Source: Loripinus fragilis
Lineage: Eukaryota; Mollusca; Bivalvia; Lucinida; Lucinidae
Length of the DNA: 64,000 bases
Assembly (NCBI GenBank): GCA_964019695.1
Contig: OZ026514.1
Coordinates: 8,122,751-8,186,750, forward strand
Direction: 5' to 3'
The stretch's first letter is position 1. Each line of letters begins with the position of its first letter. Shown in pieces: positions 39,330-51,189 of this stretch. A program made the translations under genes and the position numbers. Under the pieces are notes generated by a model. The model was not told where the DNA came from. It saw only the letters and a list, made by a program, of their open reading frames with translations, and made no database searches.

Positions 39330-42300
39330 GAGGGGGGGGGGGGGGGGGGGGGGGGGGAAAGAATGAGCCGGCCCAGTCTTTCCCCACCCCACAATGTAGC
39401 AGTACAAATAAAATGTTTGGTTTGAAAACTTGAAACCATCTTTTGAATCAGTCATTCATAAGTGTTAAGATACAGTGAAAGAGTAACATAAACCGAAAGA
39501 CTAACTGATCAATAGAAAGATCAAAAGATTTTGGCAGGGGGAAAGAATGGGCCGGCCCAGTCTTTCCCCACTCAACAATGTAGAAGTACCAATAATCTTG
39601 TTGGATTGAAAACTTGATTCTCACTTTGGTATAGGTATTTCATAAATGTTAAAATAGAGTGAAAGAGTAACATAAACCTAAAGAAGAAACGATCGATAGA
39701 AGATCGAAAGATAAAGGAGGGGGGAAAGAATGGGCCGGCCCAGCCTTTCCCCACCCTACAATTACGAATAAACTTGTTGGTTTGAAAACTTGATTCTCTG
39801 CTTGGGATATGTCAAGAGAGTTCAGATACAGCAAAAGAATAACATAATCCAAAAGTCTAAATAGAAAGATCTGAACATTTTGGAGGGGGGATAGAATGGG
39901 CCGGCCCAGTTTTTCCCCACCCCACAATGTAGAAGTACCAATTAACTTGTTGGTTAAAAAACTTGATCTCTCTTTGGAATAGGTCATTCAAAATTGTTCA
40001 GATACAGTCAAAGAGTAACATAAACCGAAAGACTAAACAATAAATTGAAAGATCCAAGCATTATGGAGGGGGGGGGGGGGAAGAATGGGCCGGCCAAATC
40101 TTCCCCACCCCACAAAGTAGAAGTACCAATAAACTTGTAAGATAGAAAACTTAATTCTCAATTTGGAATAGGTCATTCAAAATTGTTCAGATACATTCAA
40201 AGAGTTGCATAATCCAAAAGACTGAAAAGATAAATAGAAAGATAGGAAGATTTTGGAGGGGGGAAAGATTGGGCCGGCCCAGTCTTTCCCCACCCGACAA
40301 TGCAGAAGTACCAATATAATTGTTGTTTGAAAACTAGATTCTCTCTTTTGAACAGGTCATACATTAGTGTTAAGATGCAATGAAAGAGCAGCATCATTTA
40401 AAAGACTGAAAGATAAATATATAGATCAATACATTTTGGAGGAGGGAAAGAATGGGCCAGCCCAGTCTTTCCCACCCAACAATGAAGAAGTACCAACAAT
40501 CTTGTTGGATTGAAAACTTAATTCTCGCTTTGGAATAGGTCTTTCATTAATATTAAGATACAGTGAAAGAGTAACATAAACCGAAAGACGAAGCGATCAA
40601 TAGAAAGATCCAAAGATTAAGGAGGGGGGAAAGAATGGGCTGGCCCAGTCTTTCCCCACCCTACAATTACGAATAAACTTGTTGGTTTGAAAACTTGATT
40701 CTCTGCTTGGTATAAGTCAAGAGAGTTCAGATACAGCAAAAGAATAACATAATTCAAAAGTCTAAAGGATAAATAGAAAGATCCGAACATTTTGGAGGGG
40801 GGAAAGAATGGGCTGGCCCAGTCTTTCCCCACACCACAATGTAGAAGTACCAATTATCTTGTTGGATTGAAACTTGATTTTCACTTTGGTATAGGTCTTT
40901 CATAAATGTTGAAATAGAGTGAAAGAGTAACATAAACCGAAAGACGAAATGATCAATAGAAATTTCGAAAGATTAAGGAGGGGGGAAAGAATGGGCCGGC
41001 CCAGTCTTTCCCAACCCTACAATTACGAATAAACTTGTTTGTTTGAAAACTTGATTCTCTGCTTGGTATAAGTGAAGAGAGTTACGATACAGCAAAAGAA
41101 TAACATAATCCAAAAGTCTAGAGGATAAATAGAAAGATCTGAACATTTTGGAGGGGGGAAGAATGGGCCGGCCCAGTTTTTCCCCACCCCACAATGTAGA
41201 AGTACCAATTAACTTGTTGGTTTAAAAACTTGATCTCTCTTTGGAATAGGCCATTCAAAATTGTTCAGATACAGTCAAAAGGGAACATAAACCGAAAGAC
41301 TAAACAATAAATTGAAAGATCCAAGCATTATGGGGGGGGGGGGGGGGGGAGAATGTGCCGGCTTAGTCTTTCCCCACCACACAAAGTAGAAGTACCATTA
41401 AACTTGTAAGATAGAAAACTTAATTCTCACTTTGGAATAGGTCATTCAAAATTGTTAAGATACATTCAAAGAGTTGCATAATCCAAAAGACTGAAAAGAT
41501 AAATAGAAAGATAGGAAAATTTTTGAGGGGGGAAAGATTGGGCCAGCCCAGTCTTTCCCCACCCCCTATTTAGAAGAATTATTTGGCTAAAGATTGGGGA
41601 TAGATTGGGCCAGCCCAGTCTTTCCCCACCCCCTATTTAGAAGAATTATTTGGCTAAATGCTCGTAACTTGAATTTCTCCTCGAGATATGTATATCATGA
41701 GTGTTCAGATTCAGTGTAAGAGTAGTTTAAACCTTAACTTGAATTTCTCCTCAGGACATGACAATCATGAGTGTTCAGATACAGTGCAAGAGTAGGTTAA
41801 ACCTAAAGACTGAGAGATGAATAGAAAGGTTAGAAAATAATAGAGGGGGGGGGAAAGAATGGGCTGAATGCTCGTAACTTGAATTTCTCCTTGAGATATG
41901 TATATCATGAGTGTTCAGATTAGGTTAAACCTAAAGACTGAGAGATAAATAGAAAGGTTAGAAAATAATAGAGGGGGGGAAAGAATGGGACGGCCCAGTC
42001 TTTTCCCACCCCATATTTAGAAGAATCATTTGGCTGAATGCTTGATACTTGAATTTCTCCTTGAGATATGTCAATCATGAGTGTTCAGATTCAGTGTAAG
42101 AGTAGTTTAAACCATGGACTGACAGATAAATTGAAAGGTTAGAACCCAATGGAGGGGGGGGGGGGAAAGAATGGGCCGGCCCAGTCTTTCCCCACCCCAC
42201 TATTGAGAAGGAACATGCAGTTAGCTAAATGCTTTCTTAACTTGAAATTTTCCTTAGGACAAGACAATCATGAGTACTCAGATACAGTGCAAGAGTAGGT

Positions 42301-44480
42301 TAAACTTTAAGACTGAGAGATAAATAGAAAGGTTAGAAAATAATATAGGGGGGAAAGAATGGGCCGGCCCAGTCTTTCCCCACCCCCTTTTTAGAAGAAT
42401 CATTTGGCTAAATGATTGTAACTTGAATTTCTCCTTGAGATATGTCAATCATGAGTGTTCAGATTCAGTGTAAGAGTAGTTAAAACCAAGGACTGACAGA
42501 TAAATTGAAACGTTAGAACCCAATGGAGGGGGGAAAGAATGGGCCGGCCCAGTCTTTCCCCACCCCACTATTGAGAGGGGACATGCAGTTAGCTAAATGC
42601 TTTCTTAACTTGAATTTCTCCTTAGGACAATACAATCATGAGTGTTCAGATACAGTGCAAGAGTAGGTTAAACCTAAAGACTGAGAGATAAATAGAAAGG
42701 TTAGAAAATAAACGAGGGGGGAAAGATTGGGCCGGCCCAGTCTTTCCCCACCCCCTATTTAGAAGAATCATTTGGCTGAATGATTGTAACTTGAATTTCT
42801 CCTTGAGATATGTCAATCATGAGTGTTCAGATTCAGAGTAAGAGTAGTTTAAACCAATAACTGACAGATAAATTGAAAGGTTAGAAACCAATGGAGGGGT
42901 GGGGAAAGAATGGGCCGGCCCAGTCTTTCCCCACCCCACTATTGAGAGGAAACATGCAGTTTGCTAAATGCTTTCTTAACTTGAATTTCTCCTTAGGACA
43001 AGACAATGGCCGGCCCAGTCTTTCCCCACCCCACTATTGAGAGGAAACATGCAGTTTGCTAAATGCTTTCTTAACTTGAATTTCTCCTTAGGACAAGACA
43101 ATGGCCGGCCCAGTCTTTCCCCACCCCACTATTGAGAGGAAACATGCAGTTTGCTAAATGCTTTCTTAACTCCAATTTCTCTTTAGGACACGACAATTAT
43201 GAGTGTTCAGATACAGTGCAAGAGTAGGTTAAACCTAAAGACTGAGAGAAAGGTTAGAAAATAATAGAGGGGGGAAAGAATGGGCCGGCCCAGTCTTTCC
43301 CCACCCCCTATTTAGAAGAATCATTTGGCTGAATGCTTGTAACTTGAATTTCTCCTTGAGATATGTCAATCATGAGTGTTCAGATTCAGTGTAAGAGAAG
43401 TTTAAACCAAGGACTTACAGATAAATAGAATAGTTAGAAAATAATAGAGGGGGGAAAGAATGGGCCGGCCCAGTCTTTCCCCACCCCCTTTTTAGAAGAA
43501 TCATTTGGCTGAATGATTGTAACTTGAATTTCTCCTTGAGATATGTCAATCATGAGTGTTCAGATTCAGTGTAAGAGTAGTTAAAACCAAGGACTGACAG
43601 ATAAATTGAAAGTTTAGAACCCAATGGAGGGGGGAAAGAATGGGCCGGCCCAGTCTTTCCCCACCCCACTATTGAGAGGGGACATGCAGTTAGCTAAATG
43701 CTTTCTTAACTTGAATTTCTCCTTAGGACAAGACAATGGCCGGCCCAGTCTTTCCCCACCCCACTATTGAGAAGGAACATGCAGTTAGCTAAATGCTTTC
43801 TTAACTTGAATTTCTCCTTAGGACAAGACAATCATGAGTACTCAGATACAGTGCAAGAGTAGGTTAAACTTTAAGACTGAAAGGTTAGAAAATAATAGAG
43901 GGGGGAAATAATGGGCCGGCCAAGTCTTTCCCCACCCCTATTTAGAAGAATCATTTGGCTGAATGCTTGTAACTTGAATTTCTCCTTAGGACAAGACAAT
44001 TATGAGTGTTCAGATACAGTGTAAGAGTAGTTTAAACCAAGGACTGACAGATAAATAGAATGGTTAGAAAATAATAGAGGGGGGAAAGAATGGGCAGGCC
44101 CAGTCTTTCCCCACCCCCTATTTAGAAGAACCAGTTAGCTAAATGGGTTTTAAAGTCGCAGATCTCTTTGACATGTCATTCGAAAGTATTTCAATACAGT
44201 GAAAGAGTACAATAAACCAAAAGACTGATAATAAAAGTGAATGGTCTGAACCCCTAGAAATCACAACCAAACAGCAATAAGTATGAGTACTTTCGAGACC
44301 TATCGCTAATTTAATAGCTGCTTTTTAAATTTATGCAAAGAAATAATAATTCCATTATGATTTTTGAAATTATTAGGGGGGGGGAAAAAACTGACTGGGT
44401 GGGGAAAGAATGGGCCGGCCTACTTTTTCCCCGGGGAAAGAATGGGCCGGCCCATTCTTTCCCCGGGGAAAAAACTGACT
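39330..44480. repeat. Satellite array, ~183-bp units each with a GGCCGGCC palindrome
   Basis: About 28-30 units. Each has a near-perfect 32-bp palindrome: GGGGAAAGAATGGGCCGG followed by CCCAGTCTTTCCCC. Palindrome centres are spaced mostly 166-190 bp, with three shortened steps of ~95 bp near 43009, 43103 and 43738. From about 41590 two alternating unit types appear ('AGAAGAATCATTTGGCT' and 'TTGAGAGGGGACATGCAGTT'), a higher-order repeat of about 370 bp. At 44370-44480 the palindrome is stacked two or three times without spacer. Open frames on the minus strand are by-products. Confidence 0.93.
39332..39358. repeat. Poly-G run within the satellite
   Basis: About 26 consecutive G. Shorter runs occur at the same unit position elsewhere (40065-40080, 41333-41349), suggesting slippage at a fixed G tract. 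Confidence 0.9.
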
Positions 44481-44559
44481 GGGGGGAAATTCCGGCCTGT
44501 TACACCGGCGAGTCCTGGGATGCAATAGTATTGCAGACTTATCATTAAAAATAGTGTTT

Positions 44560-45060
44560 AGGACTCATAAGTTTGCAGTTGGGACTCACTGATATTGGAA
44601 ACAGCGAGTCCCAGGACTCATAAGCCAAAAATTGTAAATGAATCACTGGGACTCACTAATTATCTGAGGCAATTTTGACACATCACTTTGAGGACAATAC
44701 CCCATTTAGCAATTATTTAATATGAAGTGTGAATCTGAACCAGGTACAAGTAAGATTGTCAAAACAAGTACTGGAAAGAAAGGCAGTCCGGTTAAAAACT
44801 TAGGAAGTGATCTTGGCAATTGAAAAAAAAGATTCTCATAATATTAATAATGTGCTTTAATTTTAAGAATTAAAAAATAATAATAATATAATGAGTGTGC
44901 TCAAATAGGAGTTCCAAAAACTGGTTTGAAAATTCTAAAATAATAATTAAATAAGTAGTATATTTTGCATTTAAAATGGGACAGATAACAGCTGCATTGT
45001 ACTAAGGGACATAAATTTATATATGACAATACCACATTCAATTTCGAACTTGGACTTAAA
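44560..45060. other. Subterminal non-satellite part of the hAT-like element
   Basis: No gene. Contains three or four copies of 'GGGACTCACT' / 'GGACTCATAAG' near 44570-44660, then AT-rich DNA. Confidence 0.45.
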
Positions 45061-47289
45061 AGTGCCTTCTTAGCCTGACGCCGCGCGTTCAAAAGTGCCC
45101 TCTTAGCCTTTTGTCGCGCGCTTAAAGTGCCCTTTTCCTGGAAACTTTACCATGCCCTTTTTGGGGGCTAGGGGAAACACTACAAGAAAATTGGGGTCAA
45201 GGTCACACAAAATGTTGCCCAGTACCCTCTACATCATGTGACCTATTCAGCTACAAAGTTTTAAGTTGCTACGTCAAACCATTTAGGAGGAGATACATTT
45301 ACAAGAAAATACATTATTTGACCTTTGACCTTGGAGTCAAGGTCACACAAAATGTTGCCAAGTACCCTCCACACCATGTGACCTATTCTATTACAAAGTT
45401 TGAAGTTGGTAACTCTAACTGTTTAGGAGGAGATACATTTACAAGAAATGTGACGGACGGACGGATGGACGAACGATGGACCGACTTTGACATGAAATTA
45501 ATATACCCTTTTTTTCTAAAGAAAAAAGGGGGTATAAAAATAGCAGATACAAAACTTTTAATTAGACTGTAAATGTTGACCTGACTGAGGCAGTGGCGGA
45601 TTTAGGGGGGGGGTGCTTTGGGTGCTTCAGCACCCCCAGCTAAGTCTATGGTAAAAATATCTTAACCTACCTTTTTTCTTCTCAATGTACGGTAGGTACC
45701 TTTTTGCGTGTTCTATAAGCCCGGTTTTAAAGTCAGCACCCTAGAGATTTAAATTGCTGTTAATTGTCAAAATTAAGTTTTCCCAAACAGTGGAGAGCAA
45801 ATCAGCTGACCGACTGCGTAACCAGGCAAACCTGAGTTACCTCTAAATTTGGATAGCCTTATCTTCAAGTCAGTGCGAAAAAGAGAATTTCTAAACAGTG
45901 ACCTATTCTAAACAACTGATGCATTTTGTATAAATTTGAAAACAAGTCTTGGTAACTGGCGAAATGCTTTCCTCAAATTATGCGTTCATTATTGAAAATG
46001 ATATTCCTGCAAACCGCCACAAGGGCGGTTATGTATTTGGAGTTTGACAATTTTTCATATGTAATGTATATTTTCACGCATCATGGCCACTGACACGACG
46101 CGCAAGACCTGATAGAATACCCGTGGTCTGTTTTGGAATTGTGGGTCTCTTTGATCATGAACCACCACTGAAAACATTAGCAAACAGGCTGGACTCAGAT
46201 CAGGCCCGAAATTTTGATAAGGTTTCAAACTGCTTGAAATTATGACGTATACATGACATCGGACCCGGTCCGAGACATGAAAGATATTTTTGAAGAAGTT
46301 AATATAAAAGTCTGCAGATACATGTAACATCAGTTAGCATGCAGACTTGATACACAAGCATGTTGACATAAATACTGGGGTTGCGACCAGGTATTTGACA
46401 ATCGAGTTTGCTCAGCTACATAGACTAGCTGTGTTATAGAAATTTTGCCTGAGGTAGGGTTATCTGTTACAATTTCAACAGACAAATACGCTGGTTTTGC
46501 CATCATCGCATTCTGATCTGTGCCTTTGTTGTTCGCTAGCAGCAAAATCAAGTTTTCTCGCAGCTATCTCCCATTATATGAATTTTTCAAAGGATTTAGT
46601 TTTAAAATCGGACGGCAGAAATAGCGATTTCCCCAACCGCATTTTTCTTTTTAAAAATTGCCGCACACATTTGCCTTACAGCTCTTTCCAAGACCTGTTC
46701 GCAGTCTTGCTGGGGTCTTCATGATGCGCTGACATACGCGGATGCGTGTTTTGATTTGGGTCATCCAAGCGAGAGCCTTCGCTGGGCAACATTGCATGGG
46801 ATAAGACGTTTTCTTTTTAAAAAAAATGACCTAGCACACAAATTTTGATACTTATCGTATCAGCAATGCAAGTCTGTGCATATCGTGCGTGCGTGACACT
46901 GCAGCAGAATCAGGTTTCCTTGCCACAATCTCCCATAAAGTGAAATTTACAAAGGATATAGTTTTAAATCAGTCATTAGCACTTTTTGATGCTTTTTCTC
47001 CAACAACATTTTTCTTTTTAAAAAATCGCCGCACACATTTGCCGTGGTGCTCTTTCCATGACCTGTTCGCAGTCTTGCTGGAGTCTTCATTTTTTCTGAC
47101 AAACACGGATGCGCACTCTGATTCGGGTCATCAACGTTTCAGCCTTCTCTGGGCAATATTGCGTGCGATAAGTCGCTTTGAAAAATTAACTAGCACATAA
47201 GATTTTGACACTATCGTATCAGCGATGCCAGTCTTGCATATCGTGCGTGCGCGTGTGTGTGTGTCAACTCTGTGGGATGTGGGTCTGAC

Positions 47290-47470
47290 TAGCGATGATC
47301 AGGCTGTCATGAGTTCGCTCTTCCCGTCCAGCACCTTTCTAATGTTGAAATTGGTCATGAACTATTTTCTACAGTCATTCCCATTCCTTCTTATTGAAAG
47401 AAGGACAGTTGTTAGTCACTGGCAAAACCCCACTCCAGGCCCTTTTGTATCTATTAGTTGGGAGCAGTTA
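47290..47470 (+). mobile_element. Diverged SINE family 1 copy
   Basis: 'TTGGTCATGAACTATTTTCT' then 'ACAGTCATTCCCATTCCTTC' and 'AGGACAGTTGTTAGTCACTG' parallel the body of the copy at 945-1050. The tRNA head is degraded. Confidence 0.6.
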
Positions 47471-48001
47471 GGAGTTATTTCACTACCTTCCCCTCCAATC
47501 AACTGGGAAATAATCCAAATGCGGACCCAGTTGAGTATAACAATATTGTTAGCTCACATGACCACGAAAACTCACGTGAGGTTTTAGTGTACCAATGGTC
47601 CAACGTTCGTCACGGCATCTTCCGTTCACGTTTTCAAAGAAGTATATCAGCGGACTAATTTTAGTCAAATTACATATAAAGCATCATCAGGTATGACAGG
47701 GGAAAGGTTGCATGTGGTTTTTGGGCTGACTGGCATATTGGGAAAAACTTAAAAATCTTTTTCTCTGAAAGGGCGAGACCCACAGCTTATAGATGTATGT
47801 CTTATGGTCACCTACATAAATCCTGCCATCCATGCTCCTGTTGTCTATACTAGCCTTAGAGTCATTAGCTAAAAAAAACCTTCCCCTAAACCATGAGACC
47901 CACAGCTTGTAGTCCCATAGATTCTGCCAACCATGCATCTTGGGTCAAAATTTACCAAATACTGACGATCATTAGGCTTTAATAGCGTCCATGATCGTAA
48001 T

Positions 48002-48503
48002 TACTGTAGTCATACCACTACGGCAAATTGGGTCTCGTCACTTATTCCGGTGTTAAGGTAACTTTCTCATCATGTTCAATTTTTTCATTTAATCACAGAT
48101 AAACGCCCTAAAATGCTTGGGTTCCGATTGATTTTTGTTCATCAAATTCACATTGTATCTTTTAGCTTTAAAATTATATGAAAACTTTACCGTTTGATGT
48201 CTAGGCATGAAATAACTAATTACGGTTTCGTCATCGTGGACAATAAATCAAAGACGAAACCGTATAATTATGACTAAACCGTAATTGTTATTATTTTAAT
48301 ATAACTTTTAAAAAACACATTTAAAATCTGAATTTATCTCAGTTTTGGCAAAACAGCACTGTGGTTGTTAACTAGACGATGCAATCTCAGAACAAACATA
48401 TTCGAAAGTTCTCATTTTTGTCAGCCTTTATTTGAAGGTAATTTTACTATAACACCGGAGTGGGTGACGAGACCCAAATTGCCGTAGTGGAATGACTACA
48501 GTG
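48002..48503. mobile_element. TIR element nested in the hAT-like element
   Basis: Left 'TACTGTAGTCATACCACTAC' plus 'GGCAAATTGGGTCTCGTCAC' and right 'GTGACGAGACCCAAATTGCC' plus 'GTAGTGGAATGACTACAGTG' are inverted repeats of about 60 bp with few mismatches. The interior is AT-rich and non-coding. Confidence 0.85.
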
Positions 48504-48951
48504 ATAATAGGGAAAAACTTTTTTAAGAATCTTCTGTCCACAGCTTATCTACTTTTAATATGTAGCAAAGTTTAGTGTTTAGTGTTTTCTATATGTTAAC
48601 CCAACCACACACCTTGGGTTCAAATTGATCACACGCCGGGGACATTTGCTTTTTTAAACAAGATAAATTGAAAACAAATCTCTGAAACCAGAAAGCCAAA
48701 TGCTCAGGGGAGTGGTATATCGGCTAATAGAGTATCTTGCTTCTATGGGACACAGTTCTATATGGAAACTGATTTGCGCTATTAGTGTCAGTAATATATT
48801 GACTGTCGGTGTCCATCTATCAAGCACCCCCAGCATAAGTGGTCCTGGATCCGCCGCCACTGCTGAGGGATGAAACAGTCATCATGTTTCCAGGTTAAAA
48901 ACAATAAAAGCATAAAACTTCTCTGATTTTAAAACTATGTACAGGGCTGCG

Positions 48952-49405
48952 GCTGATTACAGTGTCCTGGAGGGTGTTGCTCTATGGTTGGCTAGAGCAG
49001 TCTTGATCCCTTCTAGACTTGTGGCATCGGTGACGAAGACTGGTAGCTGATTCCACTGGCGTATTGTTTGTGGATAAAATGAGTTATTCAAGGCTGTTGA
49101 TGTTGCTGTCTATTGCTGCAATCTGGACCTACCCCTAGTTCTTGAATCTCCAGGTTTCAGGGTAGGTTCGGGGTCTATATCAAGGAGGCTGTTCTGTAGT
49201 TTGTACAGGAGTGTCAGTCTGTGGTCTTCTCTTTTCTCCTGTAAGGACTGCCATCCAGGGTCCTGGATCATCTTGGTCACACAGCCAGGGGTTCTATCCC
49301 AATAGTTGTTGCAGACATATCTGGCTCCCCTTCGTTGGACTTGATCTAGGCTGTTTATGTCTCTTGACAGATATGGGTCCCAAGCTGCAGCTGCATAGTC
49401 TTGTC
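48952..49405 (-). pseudogene. Non-LTR retrotransposon (LINE) reverse transcriptase, C-terminal relic
   Basis: On the minus strand from 49400 the frame reads 'DYAAAAWDPYLSRDINSLDQ' followed by 'VQRRGARYVCNNYWDRTPG', the typical post-RT region of CR1/Jockey/I-group ORF2 proteins (x-Y-A-x-x-x-W-x-P, then Q-R-R-x-A-R-x-V). It runs on to 'RQWNQLPVF', the usual W-N-x-L-P C-terminus. One in-frame TAG interrupts it (near 49115). The catalytic RT core is missing; the relic starts abruptly at about 49405. It lies just outside the 13-kb MULE. Confidence 0.88.
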
Positions 49406-49553
49406 CTCGCTATCTACAGACAAATTCCAACTACAACACCACACCTTCTCTGTGACTGTATCCATGTTGATTGAGGCACAAGCTTGAGTTATCGAAGAAT
49501 CACTGTTCCAAACGCTAGTTGAACAGTTCACTATGGACGCTTGGGCCGAAACT

Positions 49554-49562
49554 TTTGACTAG
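49554..49562. repeat. 9-bp target-site duplication, left (TTTGACTAG)
   Basis: Identical to 62530-62538 on the other side of the 13-kb element. Nine bases is the typical duplication length for Mutator-like transposons. Confidence 0.88.
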
Positions 49563-50320
49563 TGGTATGACTAATCGGAGTAATCAACTTGCTTTCGCGA
49601 AATCAACTTTTTATTTCGAAATCAGCCTATAAAACTGTTTTTTGGGGGCAAGTGCATAATTTCTTTCTATCATATGATTCAATATGTGTTTTTGCAGTAG
49701 TATGCGAAAATTCATGCAAAAATATTAATTTTTAGGGTTGATTTTGTGTATTGTTTCACTTGGGGTACAGATCTTTTTAACTCCGTACTATCGTGGTATC
49801 AAATCTTTGCCGAAATCAGCCTATTATACCCATTTAAAAGAAAGAAAATGATTTTTTTCTTTACCATATGATTAAACTTATGTTTTCACATTAGCATGCA
49901 AAAATTCACGCAAAAATATTAAAGTCAAAGCTTGATTTTGTCCAATATATCCCTTCTGGTACAAATAGAACTCGGTAATATCGCGGTATCAAATGTCTTC
50001 TTCGAAATCAGGCTATACAAACCAAGTTTTTGTTGTTAACTGATACTTTGCTGTACCATGAGAATTGATGTGTATGTATTTAGTATTTTAACAATTATCA
50101 ATAAATTAATATTAAGTTTGGGGTTGATTTTGTCCTATGTAAATTTCCCTTCAGATACGAATATTACCTTGTAATATATATGCCTACTGCGAAATCTATT
50201 TCTTTTAAGAAGATGGACTTAATAAAACAAATATTTTTTGTGAGGGATTTCATTAATACCTTACCATTTATCTAAATGCCTATGTTTCCCAATTTTCATG
50301 GAAATTGGAATTTTTTTGGA
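49563..50320. repeat. Left inverted-repeat arm of the MULE with ~190-bp subrepeats
   Basis: Subrepeats begin at about 49617 (GAAATCAGCCTATAAAACTG), 49803 (GAAATCAGCCTATTATACCC), 50006 (GAAATCAGGCTATACAAACC) and 50191 (GAAATCTATTTC). Each has '.GGTTGATTTTGT.' and 'ATCGYGGTATCAAAT' type blocks. Confidence 0.8.
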
Positions 50321-50639
50321 CCAATTTTTCCATGATGGAGAGAAGTTTAGGCTAAAATCCGTTTCCGCAAAATAATCACGTTTCTCAGAAGAAAGGACTT
50401 CGGACAGTCTTAATGAAGGATTGCCCATAAAAATGACCAGAGAAAAGTTTCAACGAAAATGATATTTTTTCTATGAAAAAGATAGAAGGTTCAACCCTTG
50501 ACTTATCCACAAAAGCCGTTTTCTCATTAGGCAAGTATCAATTGAAAAATATGGGTTGAAAACTCCGTTTTTGCTATTCAACATATAAAAAATAGAAAAA
50601 GTTTTACTGAGGTGCTTTCCCCCCCGTGACCAAACTAAT

Positions 50640-51183
50640 TGTGACAGGGGAAAAATAGGTCTCATCGCATTACATTAAATTTCATAAAGATTGGCGTTTT
50701 TATGTTAAATACGGTACACAAGCAATGGCAAGATGAAACAGGTGTTCTCTCCAATAATGGTTTAATTAAATCTATAAGCTTATATAGGCAATGCTACACA
50801 AAACAATTAACTTTCTTTTAAAGATGTCTAATACTATCTATTGGCTTTAACACCCTAAATAATAAATAATTCAAGTGACAACCTGTAGATTTGAGCACAA
50901 AGAACTTGTCAGTTCTAAGATAGATTTTGGAAGAGTAGGACATATTTTTAAGAGAAGAATCTCAGAAAAACCAAAATGTGACTTTATACTTTATCAAGAG
51001 ATTGCAAGGGGCCTGGCCCCTTGCCTAGCTATAAGGTGGAGGATGGACATGTACAGTTAATTTGCTAACAATGTTTTGCTGTAAAATAAACTTATTAAAT
51101 ATGTGAAACTCATTGGACTCGCCTCTCACTTATAATTCTAAAATGAAGAAGAAACATTCAGTTATACGAAAAACCTTCTTATA
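50640..51183 (+). repeat. Direct repeat, copy 1 (about 540 bp)
   Basis: Begins 'TGTGACAGGGGAAAAATAGG' and ends 'ACGAAAAACCTTCTTATA'. Matches copy 2 with divergence in the first ~350 bp, but the last 190 bp (50994-51183) look identical. The identical part has the palindrome AAGGGGCCTGGCCCCTT and an AATAAA. Confidence 0.88.
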
Positions 51184-51189
51184 AATATT

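Larger units (their letters stand above)
38828..45182. mobile_element. TIR transposon (hAT-like) carrying a satellite array, inserted in element C
   Basis: Left end TAGTGTTTCCCTTAGCC and right end GGCTAGGGGAAACACTA are inverted with one mismatch. The flanks ACAAGA (ending 38827) and CAAGAA (from 45183) give a CAAGA duplication of at least 5 bp, or up to 8-9 bp with a mismatch depending on where the ends are set. The host array continues on both sides, proving insertion. Subterminal regions repeat 'TGCCCTTTTCC' and 'CATGCCC'. There is no transposase frame; about 5.1 kb of the interior is satellite. TAGTGTTTCCC resembles hAT termini (CAGTGTTTCCC). Confidence 0.85.
37895..45538 (+). mobile_element. 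HINE/pearl-type element C, split by a 6.4-kb transposon
   Basis: The 5' end has 'CATCGCATATACCCGCTTTT'; its TATACCC is complementary to GGGTATA in the 3' hairpin ATACCC-TTTTTTTCTAAAGAAAAAAG-GGGGTAT (45506-45535). The core (38000-38827 and 45183-45450) is units of about 135 bp with 'CATGTGACCTATGCACC', 'GCAAAGTTTGAAGTTGCTAC', 'CATTTACAAGAAAATACAT' and 'AAGGTCACACAAAATGTTGC'. ACGG repeats follow at 45451-45480. Without the insertion the element would be about 1.3 kb. Confidence 0.82.
45591..48862. mobile_element. Non-autonomous hAT-like element, 6-bp target duplication
   Basis: Left end CAGTGGCGGATTTAG and right end CTGGATCCGCCGCCACTG are inverted (imperfect), with G-rich / C-rich 'GGGGGTGCTT' / 'AAGCACCCCC' just inside. 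A perfect 6-bp duplication CTGAGG flanks it (45585-45590 and 48863-48868). The interior has two ~380-bp repeats (46500-46800, 46885-47185; both with 'GCCGCACACATTTGCC' and 'GACCTGTTCGCAGTCTTGCT'), a diverged SINE, and a nested MITE. No transposase remains. Confidence 0.82.

Noticed and set aside
39252..41208. Several minus-strand open frames with similar peptides (containing 'GWGKTGPAHSFPPP')
   Set aside because: They are translations of the tandem satellite unit. Frame and length follow the repeat, not a gene; there is no start context or splice signal.
46497..47200. Two similar plus-strand frames as duplicated genes
   Set aside because: They are translations of a ~380-bp direct repeat inside a non-autonomous hAT-like element; no domain or start support.
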